Positions 1-8,165 of a DNA stretch of 64,000 bases are shown here, piece by piece; position 1 is the first letter of the stretch; each line of letters starts with the position of its first letter. Origin of the DNA: an uncultured Lachnospiraceae bacterium (GTDB taxonomy: Bacteria > Bacillota > Clostridia > Lachnospirales > Lachnospiraceae); NCBI GenBank assembly GCA_910588775.1, contig CAJURH010000012.1, positions 1 through 64,000 on the forward strand, read 5' to 3'. The notes beneath the pieces were generated by a model, which saw only the letters and a list, made by a program, of their open reading frames with translations, had not been told where the DNA came from and searched no databases. Position numbers and translations under genes: made by a program.

Positions 1-868
1 TTTCTGTTCTCTGAATACCACGAAGCAGAGCGCCAATGTTGTCACCAGCCTGAGCCTCATCCAACAGTTTACGGAACATCTCGATACCAGTTACGACAGT
101 CTTCATTGTCTCTTCTTTGATACCAACGATTTCTACTTCTTCACCTACATGCAGTGTACCAGCTTCCACTCTACCTGTAGCAACTGTACCACGACCTGTG
201 ATAGAGAATACGTCCTCTACAGGCATGATAAATGGCTTGTCTGTATCTCTCTGTGGATCTGGAACCCATTCGTCTACTGCTTTCATCAATTCCAGAATCT
301 TCTCACCCCATTCGCTCTGTGGATCTTCCAGAGCTTTCAGAGCGGAACCCTGGATGATTGGAGTGTCATCGCCTGGGAATTCATATTCGTTCAGCAGTTC
401 ACGGATTTCCATGTCTACCAGTTCCAGAAGTTCTTCATCGTCTACCATATCGCATTTGTTCATGAATACTACGATATAGGGAACGCCTACCTGACGGGAC
501 AGAAGGATGTGCTCTTTTGTCTGAGCCATTACACCGTCTGTAGCGGCAACAACAAGGATTGCACCGTCCATCTGAGCGGCTCCGGTGATCATGTTCTTAA
601 CGTAGTCAGCATGTCCTGGGCAGTCTACGTGTGCGTAATGACGGTTCTCTGTCTCGTATTCTACGTGCGCTGTGGAAATTGTGATTCCACGCTCTCTTTC
701 TTCAGGAGCTTTATCAATGTTTTCAAATGCTACGACCTCACCAGTCCCCAGTCTCTCGTTCAGGGTCTTTGTGATAGCGGCTGTCAGCGTTGTTTTACCA
801 TGGTCTACGTGACCGATGGTACCAATATTACAATGTGGTTTCGTCCTCTCAAATTTAGCTTTAGCCAT
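1..868 (-). CDS. tuf: Elongation factor Tu, partial (3' end outside window)
   Basis: GTPase that delivers aminoacyl-tRNA to the ribosomal A site. The minus strand encodes 289 codons from an ATG at 868 to the window edge. The N-terminus has the EF-Tu start MAKAKFERTKPHCNIGTIG, the P-loop GHVDHGKT, the switch II DCPGHADY and the NKCD guanine-specificity motif, followed by the start of domain 2 (GRGTVATGRVE). An AAGGAGG Shine-Dalgarno site lies at 880-886. It is the last gene of the str region but has its own promoter (951-979), so it can be transcribed apart from fusA. The C-terminal part of domain 2 and all of domain 3 lie beyond position 1. Identity is certain. Confidence 0.98.
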   Translation of the reverse strand, partial: MAKAKFERTKPHCNIGTIGHVDHGKTTLTAAITKTLNERLGTGEVVAFENIDKAPEERERGITISTAHVEYETENRHYAHVDCPGHADYVKNMITGAAQMDGAILVVAATDGVMAQTKEHILLSRQVGVPYIVVFMNKCDMVDDEELLELVDMEIRELLNEYEFPGDDTPIIQGSALKALEDPQSEWGEKILELMKAVDEWVPDPQRDTDKPFIMPVEDVFSITGRGTVATGRVEAGTLHVGEEVEIVGIKEETMKTVVTGIEMFRKLLDEAQAGDNIGALLRGIQRTE

Positions 869-950
869 TTTTAAAATGTCCTCCTTAATAACATACGCCC
901 TCTGGGCAAAATCTGGTTTTTTCTTTTATTCCAATTAACTACTATTACTA

Positions 951-979
951 ATTATATTGCAATTCAAAGGTATTTGCAA
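951..979 (-). promoter_or_regulatory. Sigma-A promoter of tuf
   Basis: Read on the minus strand, -35 TTGCAA (974-979) and -10 TATAAT (951-956) are separated by 17 bp in the fusA-tuf gap. The predicted start is near 944, giving a leader of about 75 nt before the tuf ATG. No terminator is visible between fusA and tuf, so read-through from the operon is also possible. Confidence 0.8.
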
Positions 980-987
980 GAAAATTT

Positions 988-3105
988 TTATTCTCCTTTT
1001 TTGGACAAAATTTTCTCCTGTACAGACTTGGGAACTGGCTCGTATTTCTCAAAGAACATAGAGTAGTTGCCTCGTCCCTGGGTTCTGGATCGCAAGTCTG
1101 TGGAATACCCGAACATTTCTGACAGCGGCACGAATCCGCGAATCATCTTACCCCCTCCGATGTCGTCCATACCTTCGATACGGCCACGGCGGGAATTAAT
1201 ATCTCCGATTACATCTCCCATATAATCTTCTGGCGTGGTTACTTCCACCCGCATGATTGGCTCCAATAAGATTGGAGAAGATTTCTGCATGGCTTCCTTG
1301 AATGCCAGAGATCCTGCAATATGGAACGCCATTTCGGATGAATCGACTTCATGGTAAGATCCATCGTATACATTAGCATATACGCCCACAACGGGGAATC
1401 CACCCAGCAGACCAGCCTTCATAGCCTCTTCAATGCCTTCTCCCACAGCAGGAATATATTCCTTGGGAATGGCGCCACCCACAACGGTTGACTCGAATTT
1501 ATACAGCTCATCGCCGTTAGCGTCCATAGGCTCAAATTTAACTTTACAATGTCCGTACTGTCCACGTCCACCGGACTGTTTCGCATATTTGCTCTCCACG
1601 TCCACCGGCTTGGTGATGGTCTCTTTATAAGCAACCTGCGGCGCGCCTACGTTGGCTTCCACCTTGAATTCACGCAGCAGACGGTCTACGATGATTTCCA
1701 AATGCAGTTCGCCCATTCCAGCAATGATGGTCTGTCCGGTTTCCACATTGGTGTGGGCGCGGAATGTGGGGTCTTCCTCCGCCAGTTTCGCAAGGGACTC
1801 GCCCAGCTTGCCCTGACCTGCTTTCGTCTTCGGCTCGATGGCCAGCTCGATAACCGGCTCCGGGAATTCCATGGATTCCAGGATAACCGGATGCTGCTCA
1901 TCACAGATGGTATCGCCGGTGGTTGTCAGCTTGAATCCGATGGCGGCGGCGATATCGCCAGAATACACTTTATCCAGCTCTTCACGCTTATTGGCATGCA
2001 TCTGTAAGATACGGCCTACACGTTCTTTCTTGCCCTTTGTGGCATTCAGCACGTAAGAACCGGAATTCATGGTACCAGAATACACACGGAAATATGCCAG
2101 TTTGCCCACAAATGGGTCTGTCATAATCTTAAATGCAAGGGCTGAGAACGGCTCATCGTCTGAGGAATGTCTTTCAATTGGATTGCCATCCATGTCTTCA
2201 CCCTGAATAGCCGGGATGTCTGTTGGCGCTGGCATAAATTCCAGAACTGCATCCAACAGTTTCTGCACGCCCTTGTTTCTATAAGCGGTTCCGCAACATA
2301 CCGGAACGGCTGTACATTCACAAGTGCCTTTACGTAGCGCGGCCTTCAGAGCGTCTACGGACGGCTCTTCCCCTTCCAGGTATTCCAGCATCAGGTCATC
2401 GTCTAATTCGCAGATTTTCTCTATCAATTCTGTATGATAAAGCTCTGCGTCATCTTTCATATCTTCCGGGATATCCTCAATGGAGATGTCTTCGCCCTTT
2501 TCATCGTTGTAGATATAGGCTTTCATCTCGAACAAGTCAATAATTCCCTTGAAATCGTCTTCTCTTCCGATGGGCAGTTGAAGACAAATTGCATTCTTGC
2601 CCAATCTAGTCTTTATCTGATCTACCGCATTATAAAAGTCTGCGCCCAGGATATCCATTTTATTAATGAATGCCATACGGGGCACGTTATAGGTATCGGC
2701 CTGGCGCCACACGTTCTCAGACTGAGGTTCCACGCCGCCCTTTGCACAGAAGACGCCTACGGCTCCATCCAATACTCGAAGCGAACGCTCAACTTCCACA
2801 GTGAAGTCTACGTGCCCTGGCGTATCAATGATATTGATACGGTGTTCCAAGGCTCCTGGTTTTTCCTTACAGTTTTCCTGCAAAGTCCAGTGGCAGGTAG
2901 TAGCGGCGGAAGTAATTGTGATACCCCTTTCCTGTTCCTGCTCCATCCAGTCCATGGTCGCAGTTCCCTCATGTGTATCTCCAATTTTATAATTAACACC
3001 GGTATAATATAAAATACGCTCTGTCAGAGTCGTCTTACCCGCATCGATGTGGGCCATAATACCAATGTTTCTGGTTCTCTCTAATGGATATTCTCTTCCA
3101 GCCAA
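988..3105 (-). CDS. fusA: Elongation factor G
   Basis: Translocase GTPase, 705 residues, usual length. Domain I carries the P-loop AHIDAGKT near residues 18-25, DTPGHVDF and NKMD. Domains II to V follow, ending with the ribosome-contacting C-terminal region (FGYSTDLRSRTQGRGNYSM). The start is a TTG at 3105: the plus-strand triplet at 3103-3105 is caa and a strong AGGAGGAGG Shine-Dalgarno site sits 5 nt upstream. No ATG is available before the conserved GREYPLERTRNIG. It lies 12 nt after rpsG in the rpsL-rpsG-fusA transcript. Confidence 0.98.
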   Translation of the reverse strand: MAGREYPLERTRNIGIMAHIDAGKTTLTERILYYTGVNYKIGDTHEGTATMDWMEQEQERGITITSAATTCHWTLQENCKEKPGALEHRINIIDTPGHVDFTVEVERSLRVLDGAVGVFCAKGGVEPQSENVWRQADTYNVPRMAFINKMDILGADFYNAVDQIKTRLGKNAICLQLPIGREDDFKGIIDLFEMKAYIYNDEKGEDISIEDIPEDMKDDAELYHTELIEKICELDDDLMLEYLEGEEPSVDALKAALRKGTCECTAVPVCCGTAYRNKGVQKLLDAVLEFMPAPTDIPAIQGEDMDGNPIERHSSDDEPFSALAFKIMTDPFVGKLAYFRVYSGTMNSGSYVLNATKGKKERVGRILQMHANKREELDKVYSGDIAAAIGFKLTTTGDTICDEQHPVILESMEFPEPVIELAIEPKTKAGQGKLGESLAKLAEEDPTFRAHTNVETGQTIIAGMGELHLEIIVDRLLREFKVEANVGAPQVAYKETITKPVDVESKYAKQSGGRGQYGHCKVKFEPMDANGDELYKFESTVVGGAIPKEYIPAVGEGIEEAMKAGLLGGFPVVGVYANVYDGSYHEVDSSEMAFHIAGSLAFKEAMQKSSPILLEPIMRVEVTTPEDYMGDVIGDINSRRGRIEGMDDIGGGKMIRGFVPLSEMFGYSTDLRSRTQGRGNYSMFFEKYEPVPKSVQEKILSKKGE

Positions 3106-3117
3106 TGCTTCCTCCTC

Positions 3118-3588
3118 CTAGAATCTATAATGCGCAAATGCCCTATTGGCTTCTGCCATCTTATGCATATCTTCTTTTCTCTTCACGGACGCTCCCGTGT
3201 TGTTCATAGCGTCAAGCAGTTCATTTGCCAGCCTCTCTTCCATGGTCTTTTCCCCTCTCTTACGGGAAAACATGGTCAGCCAGCGAAGCGCCAGCGCCTG
3301 GCGTCTCTCCGGACGCACTTCAATGGGCACCTGATAAGTGGCGCCACCAATACGTCTGGCTTTTACTTCCAGTACAGGCATGATGTTATTCATCGCCTCT
3401 TCAAACACATCCAGAGCGGGTTTTCCAGCTTTCTCTTCCACTCTGTTAAACGCTCCGTATACAATTTTCTGAGCAACGCCTTTCTTGCCGTCCAACATAA
3501 TATTGTTGATCAGCTTGGTCACTACTTTATTGTTGTATAACGGATCTGCCAGCACGTCTCTCTTTTGGGTATGTCCTTTCCGCGGCAC
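3118..3588 (-). CDS. rpsG: 30S ribosomal protein S7
   Basis: Primary 16S rRNA-binding protein of the small-subunit head. I place the start at a GTG (3588-3586) because AAGGAGGG (3596-3603) lies 7 nt upstream and this gives exactly 156 residues beginning VPRKGHTQKRDVLADP (initiator read as Met), the normal S7 length. A longer in-frame version from 3657 would add 23 non-conserved residues with no ribosome binding site. The C-terminus EANRAFAHYRF is typical. It is followed 12 nt later by fusA. Confidence 0.97.
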   Translation of the reverse strand: MPRKGHTQKRDVLADPLYNNKVVTKLINNIMLDGKKGVAQKIVYGAFNRVEEKAGKPALDVFEEAMNNIMPVLEVKARRIGGATYQVPIEVRPERRQALALRWLTMFSRKRGEKTMEERLANELLDAMNNTGASVKRKEDMHKMAEANRAFAHYRF

Positions 3589-3756
3589 GTTACTTCCCTC
3601 CTTAATCATGATCTCGATTAAATCATAGGTACTCACACAAGAATCGTATGTTCGCACTGGTAAACCTCTATATTTAACCCGCAGCCGGGAGGGTATATGG
3701 AATAACCGTACAAATCTTATTCGTCTGTGGAATAGCTCTAATGATTACAATGTTAC

Positions 3757-4170
3757 TTATTTCTTCGGTCTTTTTGCCCCGTATTTGGAACGGGCCTGTT
3801 TTCTGTTGGCTACGCCTGCAGTATCCAGCGTACCTCTGATGATATGGTATCTGGTACCTGGCAAGTCTTTTACCCTTCCGCCACGGATCAGCACAACGCT
3901 ATGCTCCTGCAGATTGTGTCCTTCACCGGGAATATAACTGGTAACTTCAATGCCGTTTGACAGACGAACCCTGGCGATCTTTCTAAGAGCTGAGTTCGGC
4001 TTCTTCGGTGTGGCAGTCTTAACGGCTGTGCACACGCCCCTCTTCTGAGGAGATGACAGATCTGTAGTTTTCTTTTTCAGAGAATTGAAGTTTTTCTGCA
4101 AAGCCGGAGCTGTTGATTTCTTAACGGCTGTTTTTCTTCCTTTACGGACTAACTGATTAAATGTTGGCAT
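3757..4170 (-). CDS. rpsL: 30S ribosomal protein S12
   Basis: Decoding-centre protein, 137 residues. It shows the conserved core TPKKPNSALRKIARVRLSNG, then the PGEGHNLQEHSVVLIRGGRVKDLPG segment that contains the usual streptomycin-resistance positions and ends in the basic SKYGAKRPKK. The lysine of TPKKPNS is present, so the sequence looks streptomycin-sensitive at that site. An SD GGAGGTG lies 7 nt before the ATG. First gene of the rpsL-rpsG-fusA unit driven from 4331-4359. Confidence 0.98.
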   Translation of the reverse strand: MPTFNQLVRKGRKTAVKKSTAPALQKNFNSLKKKTTDLSSPQKRGVCTAVKTATPKKPNSALRKIARVRLSNGIEVTSYIPGEGHNLQEHSVVLIRGGRVKDLPGTRYHIIRGTLDTAGVANRKQARSKYGAKRPKK

Positions 4171-4200
4171 TCCATTTCACCTCCCAAAATTATTTTGCAT

Positions 4201-4248
4201 ATTCCGGAGGGCTTTTCCTCTATTTCGCAATTAAGGCGCCCCCGGAAT
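4201..4248 (-). promoter_or_regulatory. Hairpin in the rpsL leader
   Basis: The leader RNA between the promoter and the rpsL Shine-Dalgarno site contains complementary arms 4201-4212 and 4238-4248. They form a stem of about 11 bp (7 bp plus 4 bp around a single-base bulge) with a 25-nt loop. There is no T-run, so it is not an obvious terminator. A role in str-operon autoregulation or mRNA stability is inference only. Confidence 0.45.
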
Positions 4249-4330
4249 GTATTTTATTTTCATTGTCTGCGGCTGCTATTTTCTTTATGAGCGCATAAAT
4301 ATTTTCCAATATATAAACACGCCGTCCTGT

Positions 4331-4359
4331 ATTATAGCCTGTTGGAAATTATCTGTCAA
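4331..4359 (-). promoter_or_regulatory. Perfect sigma-A promoter of rpsL-rpsG-fusA, overlapping the rpoC stop
   Basis: On the minus strand, consensus -35 TTGACA (4354-4359) and consensus -10 TATAAT (4331-4336) are 17 bp apart. The TGA inside TTGACA is the rpoC stop codon (4356-4358). The predicted transcription start is near 4324, about 155 nt upstream of rpsL. Confidence 0.88.
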
Positions 4360-7300
4360 GGGGTAAATGTGTGCGTTTGCGTCAAATCTTCCTCTATCTC
4401 TTCCAAATCTTCTATTTCCCCGGTTTCTTGTATTTCCTTGACTTCTTGTATCTCTTGCGTTTCCTCGGTTTCCCCCAGCTCTTCCATATCATCCATTTCG
4501 GATAAGAAAACCTCGGCTTCTACCATGGATACGTCCCCGTCTTCTTCTCCATCCAGTCCGAAATCTTCACTAAAGTCCACGAAATCATTTTCATCCTTTT
4601 CTGAATCCAGCTTAATGTCACTGTAGCGTTTCAACCCAGTTCCGGCAGGAATCAGTTTTCCAATAATTACGTTTTCTTTTAGCCCAATCAAGGGATCGGC
4701 TTTTCCTTTGATGGCCGCCTCTGTGAGGACTTTCGTCGTTTCCTGGAAGGACGCCGCTGACAGGAAGGAATTGGTGGCCAGAGAAGCTTTTGTGATGCCC
4801 AGCATTACCTGACTGCCGGATGCCGGTTCCAGACCTTCTTCCTCCATCCGCAGGTTTTCATCTTCGTATTCCAGAACATCCACGAGTGTGCCTGGTAGAA
4901 ATTCTGTGTCTCCGTTGGTTTCAATGCGAACTTTCTTCAACATCTGACGCACAATGACTTCGATGTGCTTATCATTGATTTCCACACCCTGGAGCCTGTA
5001 TACCCGCTGCACTTCCTGAATCATATAATCCTGAACCGCCCGCACCCCTTTTATCTTCAAAATGTCATGGGGATTTACGCTACCTTCCGTCAGCTCGTCG
5101 CCAGCGGCCAGCTCATCTCCATCCATAATCTTAATCCGGGAACCGTAGGGAATCAGGTATGTCTTAGAATCTCCGCTCTCATCGTCTGTAATGGTGATTT
5201 CACGCTTCTTCTTGGTGTCGCTGATGGTTGCCCTTCCCGGTATCTCCGTGATAATCGCAAGACCCTTAGGCTTTCTGGCCTCAAAGAGCTCCTCCACACG
5301 GGGAAGACCCTGGGTGATGTCCCCGCCGGCCACGCCTCCGGTATGGAACGTACGCATGGTCAACTGGGTTCCCGGCTCACCGATGGACTGTGCCGCAATG
5401 ATTCCTACGGATTCGCCCACCTGTACGGGTTCGCCGGTGGCCATGTTGGCGCCGTAGCATTTGGCGCATATGCCCACATGGCATTTGCAGGTCAAAATAG
5501 TGCGAATTTTCACCTGATCCAGAGCCTCGCCCTTTTCATTGACTCCCTGGGCCATGATTTTCTCCGCCCTTTTGGGCGTAATCATATGGTTTGCTTTCAC
5601 GAGCACGTTGCCATCCCTGTCTTTGATTGTTTCACAGGCAAACCTTCCAGTGATTCTCTCCTGCAGACTTTCAATTTCCTCTTTTCCGTCTGCAAATTCT
5701 TTTACAAACATGCCTGGAATTTCGTCTTTTCCCTCACAGCAATCCACCTCGCGAACAATTAATTCCTGGGATACGTCCACCAGACGCCTGGTCAGGTAAC
5801 CTGAGTCGGCGGTACGAAGCGCTGTATCCGACAGACCTTTTCTGGCTCCATGGGCAGACATGAAGTATTCCAGAACATCCAGCCCCTCACGGAAATTGGA
5901 CTTGATAGGCAGCTCGATGGTATGCCCTGTGGTGTCCGCCATCAATCCACGCATGCCCGCCAACTGCTTAATCTGCTTGTCAGAACCACGGGCGCCGGAA
6001 TCCGCCATCATATAGATATTGTTGTATTTATCCAATCCGGTGAGCAGCGCATGGGTCAGCGTGTCGTCGGTCTTCTTCCAGGTTTCCACCACTTCTTTGT
6101 AACGCTCTTCTTCGGTGATCAGACCACGCTTGTAGTTCTTGGTAATCAGATCCACTGTATCCTGCGCTTTCTGAATCAGCTCTGGTTTTTCCGGCGGCAC
6201 CGTCATATCCGATATAGATACGGTCATGGCCGCCCGGGTGGAATATTTATAACCCATGGACTTGATGTCGTCCAGCACTTCCGCCGTCTTCGTGGCGCCG
6301 TGGGTGTTGATGACCTTTTCCAGAATCTGTTTCAGGCTCTTCTTGCCCACATGGAAATCCACTTCCAGTTTCAGCTCGTTTTCTGGAACGCTCCTATCCA
6401 CAAACCCTAAGTCCTGCGGCAAGATTTCATTGAATAAAAACCGCCCCAGAGTGGATTCCACCTGCCCGCAGCTTTCCGTGCCGTCCGGGCGTTTCTTTTG
6501 ACAGCGCACCACAATCTTGGACTGCAAGGTAATTGCGCCGTTTTCGTAGGCCAAAATGGCCTCATTTACATTGCGGAAAATCTTCCCTTCGCCTTTTGTT
6601 CCTGGACGCTCCTGGGTCAAATAGTAGATTCCCAGCACCATATCCTGAGAAGGCACCGCCACCGGACCGCCGTCGGAAGGCTTTAACAGGTTATTTGGCG
6701 ACAGCAGAAGGAATCGGCATTCCGCCTGCGCTTCCACGGACAGCGGCAGATGCACCGCCATCTGGTCCCCATCGAAGTCGGCGTTAAACGCGGTACATAC
6801 CAGCGGATGCAGCTTGATAGCCTTACCTTCCACCAGAATCGGCTCGAAAGCCTGAATGCCCAGACGGTGCAAGGTAGGCGCACGGTTCAGCATGACCGGA
6901 TGCTCCTTAATGACTTCTTCCAGAATATCCCAAACCTCCGGCTGTAATTTCTCCACCATTTTCTTGGCGTTTTTGATATTATGGGAAGTCCCGTTGGCCA
7001 CCAGTTCCTTCATAACAAAAGGCTTAAAAAGCTCGATAGCCATCTCTTTTGGCAGGCCGCATTGATAAATCTTCAGCTCCGGCCCTACCACGATTACCGA
7101 ACGCCCGGAGTAGTCCACACGTTTACCAAGCAGGTTCTGGCGAAAACGGCCGGATTTTCCCTTCAGCATATCGGACAGGGATTTCAGCGCACGGTTTCCC
7201 GGCCCGGTAACCGGGCGGCCCCGGCGGCCGTTGTCAATCAACGCGTCCACCGCTTCCTGGAGCATACGCTTTTCGTTTCTCACAATAATGTCCGGCGCTC

Positions 7301-8150
7301 CCAGCTCCAGCAGGCGTTTCAATCGGTTATTCCGGTTGATGATTCTCCGGTACAAGTCATTTAAGTCAGATGTGGCGAATCGGCCGCCGTCCAACTGCAC
7401 CATGGGCCGCAGATCCGGCGGAATCACAGGGATTACAGACATAATCATCCATTCGGGACGATTTCCTGATCCGCGGAAGGATTCCACCACTTCCAGCCTC
7501 TTGATGATTCTGGCACGCTTCTGTCCGGTGGATTCCTTTAAGCCTTTGCGCAGATCCACCGTTTCCTTCTCCAGATCGATGCTCTCCAGAAGCTCCTGGA
7601 CGGCTTCCGCGCCCATTCCCACCCGAAACTCATATCCATAAGTTTCCCGCGCTTCCTGATACTCTTTCTCTGTGAGCACTTGCTTATACTGCAAGCCGGA
7701 ATCTGCCGGATCCAGAACGATATAATTTGCAAAATACAGCACTTTCTCCAGCGTCCGGGGACTCAAATCCAGCACCAGCCCCATCCGGGACGGTATGCCT
7801 TTGAAATACCAGATGTGAGATACTGGGGCCGCCAGTTTAATATGCCCCATCCTCTCTCTGCGGACGGTTGACTTGGTCACTTCCACGCCACAGCGGTCGC
7901 AGACTACGCCTTTATATCGAATTTTCTTATATTTTCCGCAATGGCACTCCCAGTCTTTGCTGGGTCCGAATATTTTTTCACAGAAAAGCCCGTCTTTCTC
8001 CGGTTTTAAGGTTCTATAATTGATTGTCTCCGGTTTTAGAACTTCGCCTCTGGACCATTCCATGATTTTATCAGGAGATGCCAGTCCAATCTTGATCGCG
8101 TCAAAGGTCATTGGCTGATAGACCTCTTGTTTATTCGTTGTCTCCGTCAT
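4356..8150 (-). CDS. rpoC: DNA-directed RNA polymerase beta' subunit
   Basis: Catalytic clamp subunit, 1264 residues. It has the N-terminal zinc ribbon (CHCGKYKKIRYKGVVCDRCGVEV), the lid and rudder region, the active-site NADFDGDQMAVH motif that holds the three Mg2+-binding Asp residues, the trigger loop and the second zinc site (CKCHVGICAKCYG). The start is the ATG at 8150, preceded at 8 nt by an AAGGGG Shine-Dalgarno site; a TTG lies just before it. After the conserved end near SDIKL there is an extra highly acidic tail of about 85 residues with E/I/T-rich repeats (EETQEIQE, KEIQETGEI). The gene follows rpoB after 15 nt. Confidence 0.98.
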   Translation of the reverse strand: MTETTNKQEVYQPMTFDAIKIGLASPDKIMEWSRGEVLKPETINYRTLKPEKDGLFCEKIFGPSKDWECHCGKYKKIRYKGVVCDRCGVEVTKSTVRRERMGHIKLAAPVSHIWYFKGIPSRMGLVLDLSPRTLEKVLYFANYIVLDPADSGLQYKQVLTEKEYQEARETYGYEFRVGMGAEAVQELLESIDLEKETVDLRKGLKESTGQKRARIIKRLEVVESFRGSGNRPEWMIMSVIPVIPPDLRPMVQLDGGRFATSDLNDLYRRIINRNNRLKRLLELGAPDIIVRNEKRMLQEAVDALIDNGRRGRPVTGPGNRALKSLSDMLKGKSGRFRQNLLGKRVDYSGRSVIVVGPELKIYQCGLPKEMAIELFKPFVMKELVANGTSHNIKNAKKMVEKLQPEVWDILEEVIKEHPVMLNRAPTLHRLGIQAFEPILVEGKAIKLHPLVCTAFNADFDGDQMAVHLPLSVEAQAECRFLLLSPNNLLKPSDGGPVAVPSQDMVLGIYYLTQERPGTKGEGKIFRNVNEAILAYENGAITLQSKIVVRCQKKRPDGTESCGQVESTLGRFLFNEILPQDLGFVDRSVPENELKLEVDFHVGKKSLKQILEKVINTHGATKTAEVLDDIKSMGYKYSTRAAMTVSISDMTVPPEKPELIQKAQDTVDLITKNYKRGLITEEERYKEVVETWKKTDDTLTHALLTGLDKYNNIYMMADSGARGSDKQIKQLAGMRGLMADTTGHTIELPIKSNFREGLDVLEYFMSAHGARKGLSDTALRTADSGYLTRRLVDVSQELIVREVDCCEGKDEIPGMFVKEFADGKEEIESLQERITGRFACETIKDRDGNVLVKANHMITPKRAEKIMAQGVNEKGEALDQVKIRTILTCKCHVGICAKCYGANMATGEPVQVGESVGIIAAQSIGEPGTQLTMRTFHTGGVAGGDITQGLPRVEELFEARKPKGLAIITEIPGRATISDTKKKREITITDDESGDSKTYLIPYGSRIKIMDGDELAAGDELTEGSVNPHDILKIKGVRAVQDYMIQEVQRVYRLQGVEINDKHIEVIVRQMLKKVRIETNGDTEFLPGTLVDVLEYEDENLRMEEEGLEPASGSQVMLGITKASLATNSFLSAASFQETTKVLTEAAIKGKADPLIGLKENVIIGKLIPAGTGLKRYSDIKLDSEKDENDFVDFSEDFGLDGEEDGDVSMVEAEVFLSEMDDMEELGETEETQEIQEVKEIQETGEIEDLEEIEEDLTQTHTFTP

Positions 8151-8165
8151 CAAATATACCCCTTC

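Noticed and set aside
149..874. Open frame of 241 codons on the plus strand
   Set aside because: Exact antisense of tuf, whose protein is unmistakable. Cys/Val-rich artificial composition.
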